A stretch of DNA of 12,107 bases from an uncultured Bacilli bacterium (GTDB taxonomy: Bacteria > Bacillota_I > Bacilli_A > RF39 > UBA660). The position numbers and the translations under genes are program-made. Under the pieces are notes generated by a model that saw nothing but the letters and a program-made list of their open reading frames with translations, was not told the DNA's origin and did not search any database. Of the stretch, positions 5,838 through 12,002 are shown piece by piece (the stretch's first letter is position 1; every line of letters starts with the position of its first letter). The DNA is taken from positions 1-12,107 of the forward strand of contig CALVJE010000024.1 of the NCBI GenBank assembly GCA_944331725.1, read 5' to 3'.

Positions 5838-6499
5838 CTAACTATATAACTTGCTATTAAAAGTCCAGCACTATTAGGTACAAAAGCATTTGATCCAATA
5901 ACTGTTTTATCTTTAACTTTTAAAGGAACCTCTATCGAAGTACATACTGTTATTTTCTTTTGTATTTTCTTATCAAACTTACTTCTCATAGATCTAGCTA
6001 GTGGATCATTATATGTTTTATCTAGTGTTGTAATAACTAATTTACTTGGATCTAATCTATTACCAGTACCCATAGAACTAATAAATTCTATATTATTTTC
6101 TATACAGTAATTAATAATAGATTCTTTCGCTTTCACATCATCAACTGCATCCACAACAAAATCTATTTTAGTATTAAAAATATCTCTAATATTATCACTA
6201 TCTATTTTTAAATTATAAGTAATAACATTGCACTCTTCATTAATACTATTAATTCTATCTTTAAAACAATCAATTTTATATTTATCAATATTTTTATTAG
6301 TAGCAATTACTTGTCTATTAAAATTAGTAATATCTACTTTATCATAATCTACTAATATTAAATTACCTACTCCACTTCTTGCAAGTGCTTCAACAACAGA
6401 ACCACCTACACCACCACATCCAGCGACTAAAATAGTAGAGTTCTTTAACTTTTCTAATGATAAAGTACCAATTAAGTTCTCTAATCTTGAAAATTTCAT
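5816..6499 (-). CDS. tcdA: tRNA threonylcarbamoyladenosine dehydratase TcdA (ThiF/E1-like)
   Basis: TcdA uses ATP to cyclise t6A37 of ANN-decoding tRNAs into ct6A. The protein has the E1-like Rossmann nucleotide loop GCGGVGG (27-33), the ATP-contact segment LVDYDKVDITNFNRQ with Asn and Arg at 61-62, the DAVDD motif, and the TcdA-type stretch SSMGTGNRLDPSKLVITTLDKTYNDPLAR. That last region separates it from ThiF, MoeB and HesA, which carry a CxxC zinc site not seen here. At 227 residues it is slightly short but complete through GSNAFVPNSAGLLIASYIVRK. The start lies two bases after the stop of the upstream unknown gene with only a weak ribosome site, so translation is probably coupled. Confidence 0.92.
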   Translation of the reverse strand: MKFSRLENLIGTLSLEKLKNSTILVAGCGGVGGSVVEALARSGVGNLILVDYDKVDITNFNRQVIATNKNIDKYKIDCFKDRINSINEECNVITYNLKIDSDNIRDIFNTKIDFVVDAVDDVKAKESIINYCIENNIEFISSMGTGNRLDPSKLVITTLDKTYNDPLARSMRSKFDKKIQKKITVCTSIEVPLKVKDKTVIGSNAFVPNSAGLLIASYIVRKINETN

Positions 6500-6501
6500 A
6501 A

Positions 6502-7332
6502 TTATGCAGCCCTATTATTAGAATTCAATTTACGGATAAGGATTTTTTGTTGTTCTAAAGGAACTTTAACCCAATTTAAATTTAATCCATAAATATAATT
6601 ATTAAAAGCAGATAAACACATATAACTATCAGAATTACTTAAAGCCATATTTTTATAATTTACTAAAGTTCTTTTTTCTTTATAAGCATCATCAAAGAAA
6701 GATATTATATTATCAAGTTCTTCAGTTAAAGTAATTCCTGTATTACTTACTTTATAATCTAAACTATTAAAAAAATCTAAGATATCTAGTTGTTCTTTAT
6801 ATCCTTCATTAATTAATTGATTTCTTAAATATAAAGAATTACTATTAGTTTCTTTAATAGTAGCAACTCTATTTAAAAACTCAATATTAAACAAATTATC
6901 AAATCCTATTGCATTTAAAGATATCTTTTCTTTTCGAATAGAAGAAGGTGTACTTTGTCTAATTGTATTAACAAGGCTACCATAAAGATAATCAATAACT
7001 TCATTAGAATCTTTAGGTGGTAATGGTAAATTATAACTAACATAAAACTCATTATCTTCATATTTTTTTGTATTAACGGTAATAGAGTCTACGGCTACAT
7101 TACTATAATTAACGTTTTTTCTAATAAAATTTGTAATAACTCTAGGATTTTGTAAAGCTTTTTCATCTTTAATAACAGATTTTAAATTAGTTTTACCAAC
7201 TATTATATCACTTTCACTAATTCCGTTTTTTAAAGCATTAAGTTGATTATCTCTTCTTTTGATATTTTCTTCTTTAAAATCAACTAAAATATTAGTAGTA
7301 ACATCATTAAGTAATAATGGTAATACTATCAT
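6502..7332 (-). CDS. hypothetical protein, 276 residues, operon partner of tcdA
   Basis: I do not recognise this protein. The start at ATG 7332 (MIVLPLLLNDV) is chosen because AAGGAGGGTG sits eight bases upstream; a start 39 bases further up would lie on the promoter. It has no signal peptide or convincing membrane helix despite the short hydrophobic N-terminus, no Cys cluster, and a mixed alpha/beta look. Notable stretches are YNLPLPPKDSNEVIDYLYGSL near 100-120, a Ser/Thr/Pro-rich QSTPSSIRKEK, and a C-terminal SAFNNYIYGLNLNWVKVP. It is transcribed first in a two-gene operon with tcdA, two bases apart. This suggests but does not show a link to tRNA modification. Confidence 0.82.
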   Translation of the reverse strand: MIVLPLLLNDVTTNILVDFKEENIKRRDNQLNALKNGISESDIIVGKTNLKSVIKDEKALQNPRVITNFIRKNVNYSNVAVDSITVNTKKYEDNEFYVSYNLPLPPKDSNEVIDYLYGSLVNTIRQSTPSSIRKEKISLNAIGFDNLFNIEFLNRVATIKETNSNSLYLRNQLINEGYKEQLDILDFFNSLDYKVSNTGITLTEELDNIISFFDDAYKEKRTLVNYKNMALSNSDSYMCLSAFNNYIYGLNLNWVKVPLEQQKILIRKLNSNNRAA

Positions 7333-7361
7333 AAAAACACCCTCCTTCGTACAGGAAGAAT

Positions 7362-7390
7362 AGTATATCATATATTTTTATTTCCTGCAA
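7362..7390 (-). promoter_or_regulatory. promoter of the unknown gene-tcdA operon
   Basis: On the minus strand TTGCAG (7385-7390) and TATACT (7362-7367) are separated by 17 bases, with TGA forming an extended -10. The start near 7355 leaves a leader of about 23 bases with a strong ribosome site. Confidence 0.72.
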
Positions 7391-7393
7391 GTA

Positions 7394-7422
7394 TTGCAAC
7401 TTTTATTTTTTTATGATAAACT
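7394..7422 (+). promoter_or_regulatory. promoter of tRNA-Glu
   Basis: TTGCAA (7394-7399) and TAAACT (7417-7422) are 17 bases apart, with TGA before the -10. The start falls about 13 bases ahead of the mature tRNA end. It is back-to-back with the divergent promoter at 7362-7390. Confidence 0.62.
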
Positions 7423-7441
7423 TTATTAGTAATTAAATTTT

Positions 7442-7518
7442 GGCCTGTTGGTGAAGTGGTTTAACACGCGCGCCTCTCAAGCTCGTATTCACGGGTTCGA
7501 ACCCCGTACAGGCTACCA
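7442..7518 (+). tRNA. tRNA-Glu(CUC)
   Basis: The cloverleaf folds as acceptor GGCCTGT/ACAGGCT (first pair G1-U72), D arm, anticodon loop CTCTCAA (anticodon CUC, reading GAG), T arm ACGGG-TTCGAAC-CCCGT, discriminator A and encoded CCA. The variable loop is five bases, which excludes Leu and Ser. The anticodon stem CGCGC/GCTCG (7469-7473 with 7481-7485) carries one C-U mismatch at its middle pair. AT-rich Bacillota usually decode both Glu codons with a UUC tRNA, so this is an extra isoacceptor. It stands alone with its own promoter and terminator. Confidence 0.88.
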
Positions 7519-7529
7519 ATAAAGTATTT

Positions 7530-7563
7530 AACACCTACTTATTTGCAGGTGTTTTTATTTTTT
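7530..7563 (+). terminator. terminator after tRNA-Glu
   Basis: AACACCT (7530-7536) pairs perfectly with AGGTGTT (7547-7553) around a 10-base loop, followed by TTTATTTTTTT. On the minus strand no T-run follows directly, so it is a poor terminator for the PepC-like gene that converges on it. Confidence 0.85.
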
Positions 7564-7595
7564 TATTATTTACTACAATAACATAATTATATATG

Positions 7596-8903
7596 TTATG
7601 CTACTGTTCCTAAAGGATCCCAAGGTTTTAATTCAATTGGTTCAAGTTTTAATTCTTCTAATTGTTCTTGAGATAAATATTTCTTATTAATAACTACTTG
7701 ATATACATACTTATCAAACCAAGTATCACTAGCGATAAAATAGCCTTTATTTCCCACTTCTTCACCCCAACTATTTTCTATTTTCCATTTAGTAGGAACA
7801 CCTTCATCTAAATTAACACCTGTTATAACTACCATATGATTTATAGTACTCTCATAATTATTTAATGCTTCTTCTTTAGTCATAAAGAAATCTGTTTTAA
7901 AAGTATCATAATAATTAAAACTCATATCATCAAACACACCATCAACCGCATCAACCGCTTTTTTAAAGTCACAACCAAGAAAAACAACTTCTTTCGCTTG
8001 TAACTGTTTAATAACTAATTTTTTTAACTCTTCAATAGAAAGATTTAAATATAAAACTTTATTCCCTTCTATAACATTACCTAAATATTTAACAGTATAT
8101 GTTTTATTAAATGGTTTATCTTGCGTTGGTGCATTTATAATACAGACATAATCACTAACATCTATATCAGTATACTCTAGATAAAATTGTAACGGTGTTA
8201 TACCTTTAATAATATGATATTTTTTATCTTTATCCGTATATTCAAAATCAAATTGTTTAGGGGGAACTCCATAACAACTAGCTAGTATTCTATAAATATC
8301 ATCTAAATATAAACTTTTTAAATACTCTAAATTATCTTTATTAGTTAAAATTCTTGCATTAAATTGTCTTAATTTTCTGTTAAGAAGATGATTAACTTCA
8401 CTAGGATTAGAACTTTGATAAGTATCACTCATTACAGCTTTTGGAACTAGACCATATTTATTTACAACATTAACAAAAAACTCCCATACTCCTCCATCTT
8501 GTACACCTTTTGTTAAAAGATGATATCTTTCTCTATCATCTATATCTCTATCTTTAAGTTCAACCAAACTCTCCATAATATAGTTACATTTTTCTAATTT
8601 ATCATAAAAAGTTATAAAACTTTGAGAAAGTTCAAAATCTTCTAGATTATATTTTTTACAAATAGATTCTCTTAACACATTACATCCGGCATATATAAAT
8701 GAATTTAAAGAGTTCTTTTGATTTACTACTTTTAAAGTATCAAGATTAATAGAAAAATTAAACAACAATTCTCCTTCTTTTTCTTTATTTCTCATAATAT
8801 CTCTAATCTTATTATTTACAAGTGCACATCTTACGGTTTTATTTTCAACGTTTTGGGTATAGTTATTATTAATTTCTTCAAGGATTTCCTTTTTTATTTC
8901 CAT
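7596..8903 (-). CDS. PepC/bleomycin-hydrolase-family (C1B) homologue with active-site Cys replaced by Ser
   Basis: The protein aligns along its length with aminopeptidase C, a papain-fold cytosolic aminopeptidase that forms hexamers. At the active site the family reads NQKSSGRCW(M)FAALNVLR; here it is NQKNSLNSFIYAGCNVLR. The oxyanion Gln62 remains, but the nucleophilic Cys is Ser68 (codon TCA), and the flanking Arg and Trp are Asn and Phe. The His (about 356, INHMVVITGV) and Asn (about 377, IENSWGEE) of the triad remain, as does the C-terminal arm KPWDPLGTVA that closes the PepC active site. The start at ATG 8903 is preferred over ATG 8918, because GGTGAT is spaced for it and the predicted transcription start is near 8916. 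The 435-residue length is normal and the frame is intact. It is likely a pseudoenzyme or a binding protein. Confidence 0.9.
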   Translation of the reverse strand: MEIKKEILEEINNNYTQNVENKTVRCALVNNKIRDIMRNKEKEGELLFNFSINLDTLKVVNQKNSLNSFIYAGCNVLRESICKKYNLEDFELSQSFITFYDKLEKCNYIMESLVELKDRDIDDRERYHLLTKGVQDGGVWEFFVNVVNKYGLVPKAVMSDTYQSSNPSEVNHLLNRKLRQFNARILTNKDNLEYLKSLYLDDIYRILASCYGVPPKQFDFEYTDKDKKYHIIKGITPLQFYLEYTDIDVSDYVCIINAPTQDKPFNKTYTVKYLGNVIEGNKVLYLNLSIEELKKLVIKQLQAKEVVFLGCDFKKAVDAVDGVFDDMSFNYYDTFKTDFFMTKEEALNNYESTINHMVVITGVNLDEGVPTKWKIENSWGEEVGNKGYFIASDTWFDKYVYQVVINKKYLSQEQLEELKLEPIELKPWDPLGTVA

Positions 8904-8922
8904 TTTATCACCATCCATTTAT

Positions 8923-8952
8923 AGTATAGTTAAAAAATGGAATTTAATACAA
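8923..8952 (-). promoter_or_regulatory. promoter of the PepC-like gene
   Basis: On the minus strand TATACT (8923-8928) is a good -10, with a weak TTGTAT (8947-8952) 18 bases upstream that overlaps the T-tract of the gltX terminator. The start near 8916 makes ATG 8903 the natural start codon. Confidence 0.5.
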
Positions 8953-8978
8953 AAGAAAAAGTTAAGTTATTACTTAAC
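8951..8978 (-). terminator. terminator of gltX
   Basis: On the minus strand GTTAAGT and ACTTAAC (8961-8978) form a perfect 7-bp stem with a 4-base loop, followed by TTTTTCTTTT. The 5' arm encodes the last two GltX residues and the stop codon starts in it. Confidence 0.82.
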
Positions 8979-10604
8979 TCTATAAAACTCTACTCTATTT
9001 TTAAATTCATCTATTCCGATAATTTTTAATAATTGATATAAATTAGGAGTCTTAACTCTACCTGTAAGTAAGTGTCTAATCATCTCACAAACATCACCTA
9101 TATGTCCTTTATATAAAGTTGGATTTTCTTTATACATTTTAACACTAGGAGCATATCCCATTTCTTCTGCAAGTACTTTAATTTGATTATACCAATCATC
9201 TTCACTATTAAAGTCCCTGTATATCTCTATATATTTATTGATAATATCGTAATCAATTTTCTCATCTATATCTTTATAGGTTTCATTTCTATCTTTATAA
9301 AATAAATCATTGAAGATATAAGCACTTTCTGTTTTAATGTCTTTATATGTTGCAATATCTTTACGAGGTCTCTTACTATCACGTTCTATATTTAAGAATG
9401 AAATTAACTTATCTTTATCTTTGATCATTAAATCATAGAACTCTTCATCATACTTTTTATAATACTCTAAAGCATCATTATAAATAACATCAGCACTAAT
9501 TCTTGAAAAATAAGTTCTACAGATATTATTTAACTTCTCCATATCAAATAAAGTTCCACCTGTAGGCATCTTCTTAAATGAGAATTTAAAGTCTTCTATA
9601 GACTTATCTTTATTTTGTAAATACCACTCTTCAAAGTTAGTATTCGCTAGTGTTGCAAGATAAAGTCTAACACCTTCTTTAGGTATACCTGCTTCTTCAT
9701 AGTAACTAACAGCAAATTCTGGATCTTTTCTCTTACTAAACTTACGGATTTTACCATCTTCTTTTTTAGTAAGAGGTGCAATATGAGCATATTTACAAGG
9801 TTTAAATCCTAAAACTTGATTTAATTGTAAATGTTTAGGAAAACTTGGTACCCACTCATCTCCTCTTAAAACGTGAGTTGTATGCATTAAATGATCATCT
9901 ATTACGTGTGCGAAATGATAAGTTGGAATACCATCTTTTTTAAGAAGTACTTCATCAATATCATTTTCTGGTAGACTGATATCACCTTTAATCAAGTCGT
10001 GTAAGATTATCTCATTATGAGAATCTCCTAGTGATTTAAGACGAATAACATAACTATCACCATTATCTAAATGGGCTTTAACTTCATCAAGCGATAAGTC
10101 TCTATCAACAGCATAACTTCCATAAATACCAATTTTTTCTTTTCTTAACTCTTGACCACTTCTTATATCAGCGATTTCTTCTTCACTCATAAAACAAGGA
10201 TATGCTTTACCTTCACTAATTAACTTTTTAGCATAAGCCTGATATATCTCTACTCTTTCACTTTGTAAATAAGGTCCATAATTACCGCCTTTACCATATC
10301 CTTCATCATAATCTATATCAAAAGCTTTAAGGCCATTAATAATAGCATCTATCGCTCCTTCTTTTTCTCTTTTACTATCAGTATCTTCAACTCTAAGATA
10401 AAAAATACCTCCAGTTTGTTTAGCAAGCATCGAACTAATAAAAGCCCCATATAAATTACCTACGTGCATAAAACCTGTAGGAGAAGGTCCAAATCTTGTA
10501 ACGTATGCTCCTTCTTTTAAATCTCTAAGAGGATACTTTGCTTCAATCTCATCAACAGTTACTTTAACATTAGGAAATAACAAATCTGCAAGTTCTTTAT
10601 TCAT
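8970..10604 (-). CDS. gltX: glutamyl-tRNA synthetase
   Basis: This class I synthetase charges tRNA-Glu and, in most Bacillota, also tRNA-Gln, for later amidation by GatCAB. The HIGH motif appears as HVGN (47-50) in RFGPSPTGFMHVGN, followed by YLRVEDTD (69-76). The KMSKS motif appears as KFSKR (288-292) in KEDGKIRKFSKRKD. YGPYLQSER and VLRGDEW are also typical. At 544 residues it is longer than the ~480-residue E. coli type and belongs to the longer variant seen in many Firmicutes. The ATG at 10604 has GGAGTGAT eight bases upstream. It lies 38 bases after tRNA-Gln(CUG) on the same strand with no terminator between them, so it is probably transcribed from the tRNA promoter. Confidence 0.95.
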   Translation of the reverse strand: MNKELADLLFPNVKVTVDEIEAKYPLRDLKEGAYVTRFGPSPTGFMHVGNLYGAFISSMLAKQTGGIFYLRVEDTDSKREKEGAIDAIINGLKAFDIDYDEGYGKGGNYGPYLQSERVEIYQAYAKKLISEGKAYPCFMSEEEIADIRSGQELRKEKIGIYGSYAVDRDLSLDEVKAHLDNGDSYVIRLKSLGDSHNEIILHDLIKGDISLPENDIDEVLLKKDGIPTYHFAHVIDDHLMHTTHVLRGDEWVPSFPKHLQLNQVLGFKPCKYAHIAPLTKKEDGKIRKFSKRKDPEFAVSYYEEAGIPKEGVRLYLATLANTNFEEWYLQNKDKSIEDFKFSFKKMPTGGTLFDMEKLNNICRTYFSRISADVIYNDALEYYKKYDEEFYDLMIKDKDKLISFLNIERDSKRPRKDIATYKDIKTESAYIFNDLFYKDRNETYKDIDEKIDYDIINKYIEIYRDFNSEDDWYNQIKVLAEEMGYAPSVKMYKENPTLYKGHIGDVCEMIRHLLTGRVKTPNLYQLLKIIGIDEFKNRVEFYRVK

Positions 10605-10642
10605 CTAAATCACTCCATTTATTAAAAAATAATTATCTAAAT

Positions 10643-10717
10643 TGGTTGCCCCAGTTAGATTCGAACTAACGCATAATGCGGTCAGAGCGCACTGCCTTAC
10701 CACTTGGCTATGGGGCA
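10643..10717 (-). tRNA. tRNA-Gln(CUG)
   Basis: On the minus strand the cloverleaf is acceptor TGCCCCA/TGGGGCA, D arm GCC...GGC, anticodon stem GTGCG/CGCAT with loop CTCTGAC (anticodon CUG, reading CAG), T arm GTTAG-TTCGAAT-CTAAC, discriminator A and encoded CCA. The U1-A72 pair is the known GatCAB recognition element in bacterial tRNA-Gln. All stems pair, with one G-U in the anticodon stem. It directly precedes gltX, whose product is expected to charge it with glutamate. Confidence 0.93.
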
Positions 10718-10732
10718 ATAAATAACAATTAA

Positions 10733-10761
10733 ATTCTATCACAAAAAGCCTTACTTTACAA
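10733..10761 (-). promoter_or_regulatory. promoter of the tRNA-Gln-gltX unit
   Basis: On the minus strand TTGTAA (10756-10761) and TAGAAT (10733-10738) are 17 bases apart, with TGA before the -10. The start would be about eight bases before the mature tRNA. It is back-to-back with the promoter of antisense RNA B. Confidence 0.7.
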
Positions 10762-10762
10762 C

Positions 10763-10791
10763 TTGAAAAAAAGATATTTTTATGATAATAT
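10763..10791 (+). promoter_or_regulatory. promoter of antisense RNA B
   Basis: TTGAAA (10763-10768) and TAATAT (10786-10791) are 17 bases apart, with TGA forming an extended -10. The RNA would start near 10798. Confidence 0.7.
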
Positions 10792-10816
10792 GAATATGTA
10801 AGAAAAACTTACATAT

Positions 10817-10862
10817 AAATAAAAACGAGGAATACCTAGTTTTGCAGTTGGGTATTTACCTC
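10817..10862 (-). terminator. terminator of peptide mRNA B
   Basis: GAGGAATACC (10827-10836) and GGTATTTACCTC (10851-10862) pair with a two-base bulge. On the minus strand the hairpin is followed by GTTTTTATTTATA. It ends the peptide mRNA and is the complement of the main stem-loop of antisense RNA B. Confidence 0.72.
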
Positions 10863-10877
10863 AATTTTGTGGTATAA

Positions 10878-10911
10878 CACCCTTATACAAAATGTATAGG
10901 GCGTTTTATTT
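10878..10911 (+). terminator. terminator of antisense RNA B
   Basis: CACCCTTATAC (10878-10888) pairs with GTATAGGGCG (10894-10903) with one bulge around loop AAAAT, followed by TTTTATTT. It lies immediately beyond the peptide stop codon on the opposite strand. Confidence 0.75.
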
Positions 10912-10974
10912 AAAGACAATTAAAAGTACAATAACAATCAATAATGCTACTACTAGAAAATCTTTCTTGCTCAT
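10906..10974 (-). CDS. 22-residue hydrophobic membrane peptide, putative type I toxin (copy B)
   Basis: The ORF starts at ATG 10974 and reads MSKKDFLVVALL, then Ile, Val and Leu residues, ending VFK before TAA. A GGGAG ribosome site lies eight bases upstream. That site can be sequestered: GGGAGA pairs with TCTCC of the conserved leader box, with a CCATT/AATGG hairpin between. A short Lys-Asp cap followed by one membrane helix is the pattern of type I toxins. It shares MSK(N/K)DFLV with the 30-residue peptide at 255-347; the copies differ in length and helix composition but keep the same module design. Function is inferred; no known toxin family is recognised. Confidence 0.7.
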   Translation of the reverse strand: MSKKDFLVVALLIVIVLLIVFK

Positions 10975-10986
10975 AGGCAAGTCTCC

Positions 10987-11028
10987 CTTCTAACCATTAG
11001 AAATGGAAAAATAAGGAGATAAACACCC
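10987..11028 (-). promoter_or_regulatory. structured leader of peptide mRNA B with conserved TCTCC box
   Basis: On the minus strand the leader contains GGGTGTTTATCTCC (11015-11028) and, further on, a perfect CCATT-tct-AATGG hairpin. The ribosome site AAGGGAGA follows. TCTCC can pair with GGGAGA and hide the ribosome site. The leader's first bases (11032-11043) are complementary to the mRNA terminator (10829-10840). Confidence 0.5.
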
Positions 11029-11049
11029 ATTACTAAGTATTCCATCTAT

Positions 11050-11078
11050 ACAATATCATAAATGTATCTATAAAACAA
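11050..11078 (-). promoter_or_regulatory. promoter of peptide mRNA B
   Basis: On the minus strand TTGTTT (11073-11078) and TATTGT (11050-11055) are 17 bases apart, with TGA before the -10. It is weaker than the antisense promoter. The start would be near 11043 and the mRNA about 225 bases long. The -35 is in one arm of the hairpin at 11067-11102. Confidence 0.5.
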
Positions 11079-11108
11079 GCGAACAAAAGCAAGTTTTATA
11101 GATTTTTT
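11067..11108 (+). terminator. plus-strand terminator between module B and the unknown gene
   Basis: TCTATAAAAC (11067-11076) and GTTTTATAGA (11093-11102) are perfect 10-base arms with a 16-base loop, followed by TTTTTT on the plus strand. No plus-strand gene precedes it except antisense RNA B. It could catch read-through of that RNA, which would then be antisense to the whole peptide mRNA. On the minus strand there is no T-run. Confidence 0.62.
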
Positions 11109-11944
11109 AATTTCTGTTTTTATTTATATAACCTAATTTTTTAGAATCACCATAATTCAATTCACTTAACATATCCATTGTCATAGATAATTCTTCATTT
11201 GCTTTTTCAATCATATTTCTTTTTTGTCTATCAGATAATTCTATATAACCATCTTCACTCATCGCTTCATAAGTTATTAGCTGATAACCAATAGGTGGAC
11301 ATACATCACTTAAACATAATCCATCCCTTCCTAAGTATTCTCTACTTACACTAAAAGTTAAATAAGTCTCCTTATTATTAGCTTTCTTTTCCATTTCTCT
11401 AATTTTTAAGACATTATAAATAATAGGTTTACATAGTCTAATAGCATCCTCATAATTAATTTTATCTTCCACTACATCAATATCTAAACTATCAAATAAC
11501 TCTTTATATTCATCATTACCTATATTATCAACAAGATTAACTAAATTAATAGCATTTTGTTTCAAATTACCAAGATACATATTAAAGTAATCTAAAGTGG
11601 TTGGATTAAGTTCATAAGTGGATACTTTTAACTTCTTCATAAAATTATCTGCAAAAATTTGGGATTTGCTTTTATTACTATTATCCTCTTTAGGATTATT
11701 TTGTTTATCTTCTCTTTCCTTTTCTTTCAAAAATATAGTAATCTCTTCTTCTGTTAATTTTAGTCCTGCACTATTAACATAATCTCTAATCTCATTAAAA
11801 GAGATTCCTAAATTATCAGTACAAATAGAATAAATTATATATTTATCTATATAATCTCCATATTCTCCATATAGTGCATATCTTTCTCCTAAATCAACAT
11901 ATTTATTAATATTTATCTTTAATATTTATATCTATTTTTTTCAT
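11107..11944 (-). CDS. hypothetical protein with a frame break near the start (13-nt tandem duplication)
   Basis: I do not recognise the product. A perfect GGAGGTAACGTT site precedes ATG 11944, but that frame reads only MKKIDINIKDKY before stopping. The long frame (open from 11925 to 11107) has no ATG near its start; its best alternative is a TTG at 11730 with a poor ribosome site. ATAAATATTAA occurs twice with a 13-base period (11929-11919 and 11916-11906). Removing one unit joins the frames as MKKIDININKYVDLGERY and gives about 274 residues. The protein has an acidic, Tyr-rich start, a charged linker (KEKEREDKQ...), then a soluble domain with SREYLGRDGLCLSDVCPPIGYQLITYEAMSEDGYIELSDRQKR split across its C-terminal half. 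It lies just downstream of the yneF-like gene. It is either a recent pseudogene, a phase-variable gene, or an assembly error. Confidence 0.6.
11906..11931 (-). repeat. 13-base tandem duplication in the 5' end of the unknown gene
   Basis: ATAAATATTAA is repeated directly with two intervening bases, giving a 13-base unit that is identical at 11 of 13 positions. Because 13 is not a multiple of three, the duplication explains the frame break in the gene at 11107-11944. Confidence 0.65.
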
Positions 11945-11963
11945 AACGTTACCTCCATTAGAA

Positions 11964-12002
11964 AAATCAATGCAAAAACTACATATATTTTTGCATTGAT
12001 TT
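11964..12002 (-). terminator. terminator at the 3' end of the yneF-like gene
   Basis: AAATCAATGCAAAAA (11964-11978) and TTTTTGCATTGATTT (11988-12002) form a perfect 15-bp stem with a 9-base loop holding the TAG stop codon. On the minus strand the hairpin ends in TTTTTC. The downstream gene has no obvious promoter of its own, so termination is probably incomplete. Confidence 0.7.

Larger units (their letters stand above)
10798..10911 (+). ncRNA. convergent antisense RNA B, putative antitoxin RNA
   Basis: This plus-strand RNA of about 113 bases starts with the hairpin GTAAG-AAAAA-CTTAC, continues through ATATAAATAAAAACGAG, and forms a stem-loop (10827-10862). It ends in a hairpin with a T-run (10878-10911). 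It has no ORF with a ribosome site. It overlaps about 90 bases of the 3' region of the peptide mRNA transcribed from the other strand. ATAACACCC (10874-10882) is complementary to the conserved GGGTGTT(T)AT box in the peptide mRNA leaders. The layout and the 5' hairpin plus A-rich linker resemble the RNA at 352-479. I recognise no Rfam-type riboswitch, SRP or 6S consensus in it. Confidence 0.6.

Noticed and set aside
7576..7598. Small inverted repeat TAACATA...TATGTTA at the end of the PepC-like gene as its terminator.
   Set aside because: The stem is all A/T except one pair and no T-run follows on the minus strand, so it is not convincing.
10798..10911. The plus-strand structured RNA as a riboswitch, SRP RNA or 6S RNA.
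   Set aside because: No known aptamer consensus or SRP tetraloop motif is visible, it is too short for 6S, and no plus-strand gene follows. The matching layout at 352-479 supports a convergent antisense RNA instead.
11107..11730. TTG at 11730 as the true start of the unknown gene.
   Set aside because: The frame continues open for about 195 bases upstream with plausible coding sequence, the TTG lacks a good ribosome site, and a perfect site precedes ATG 11944. It cannot be fully excluded.
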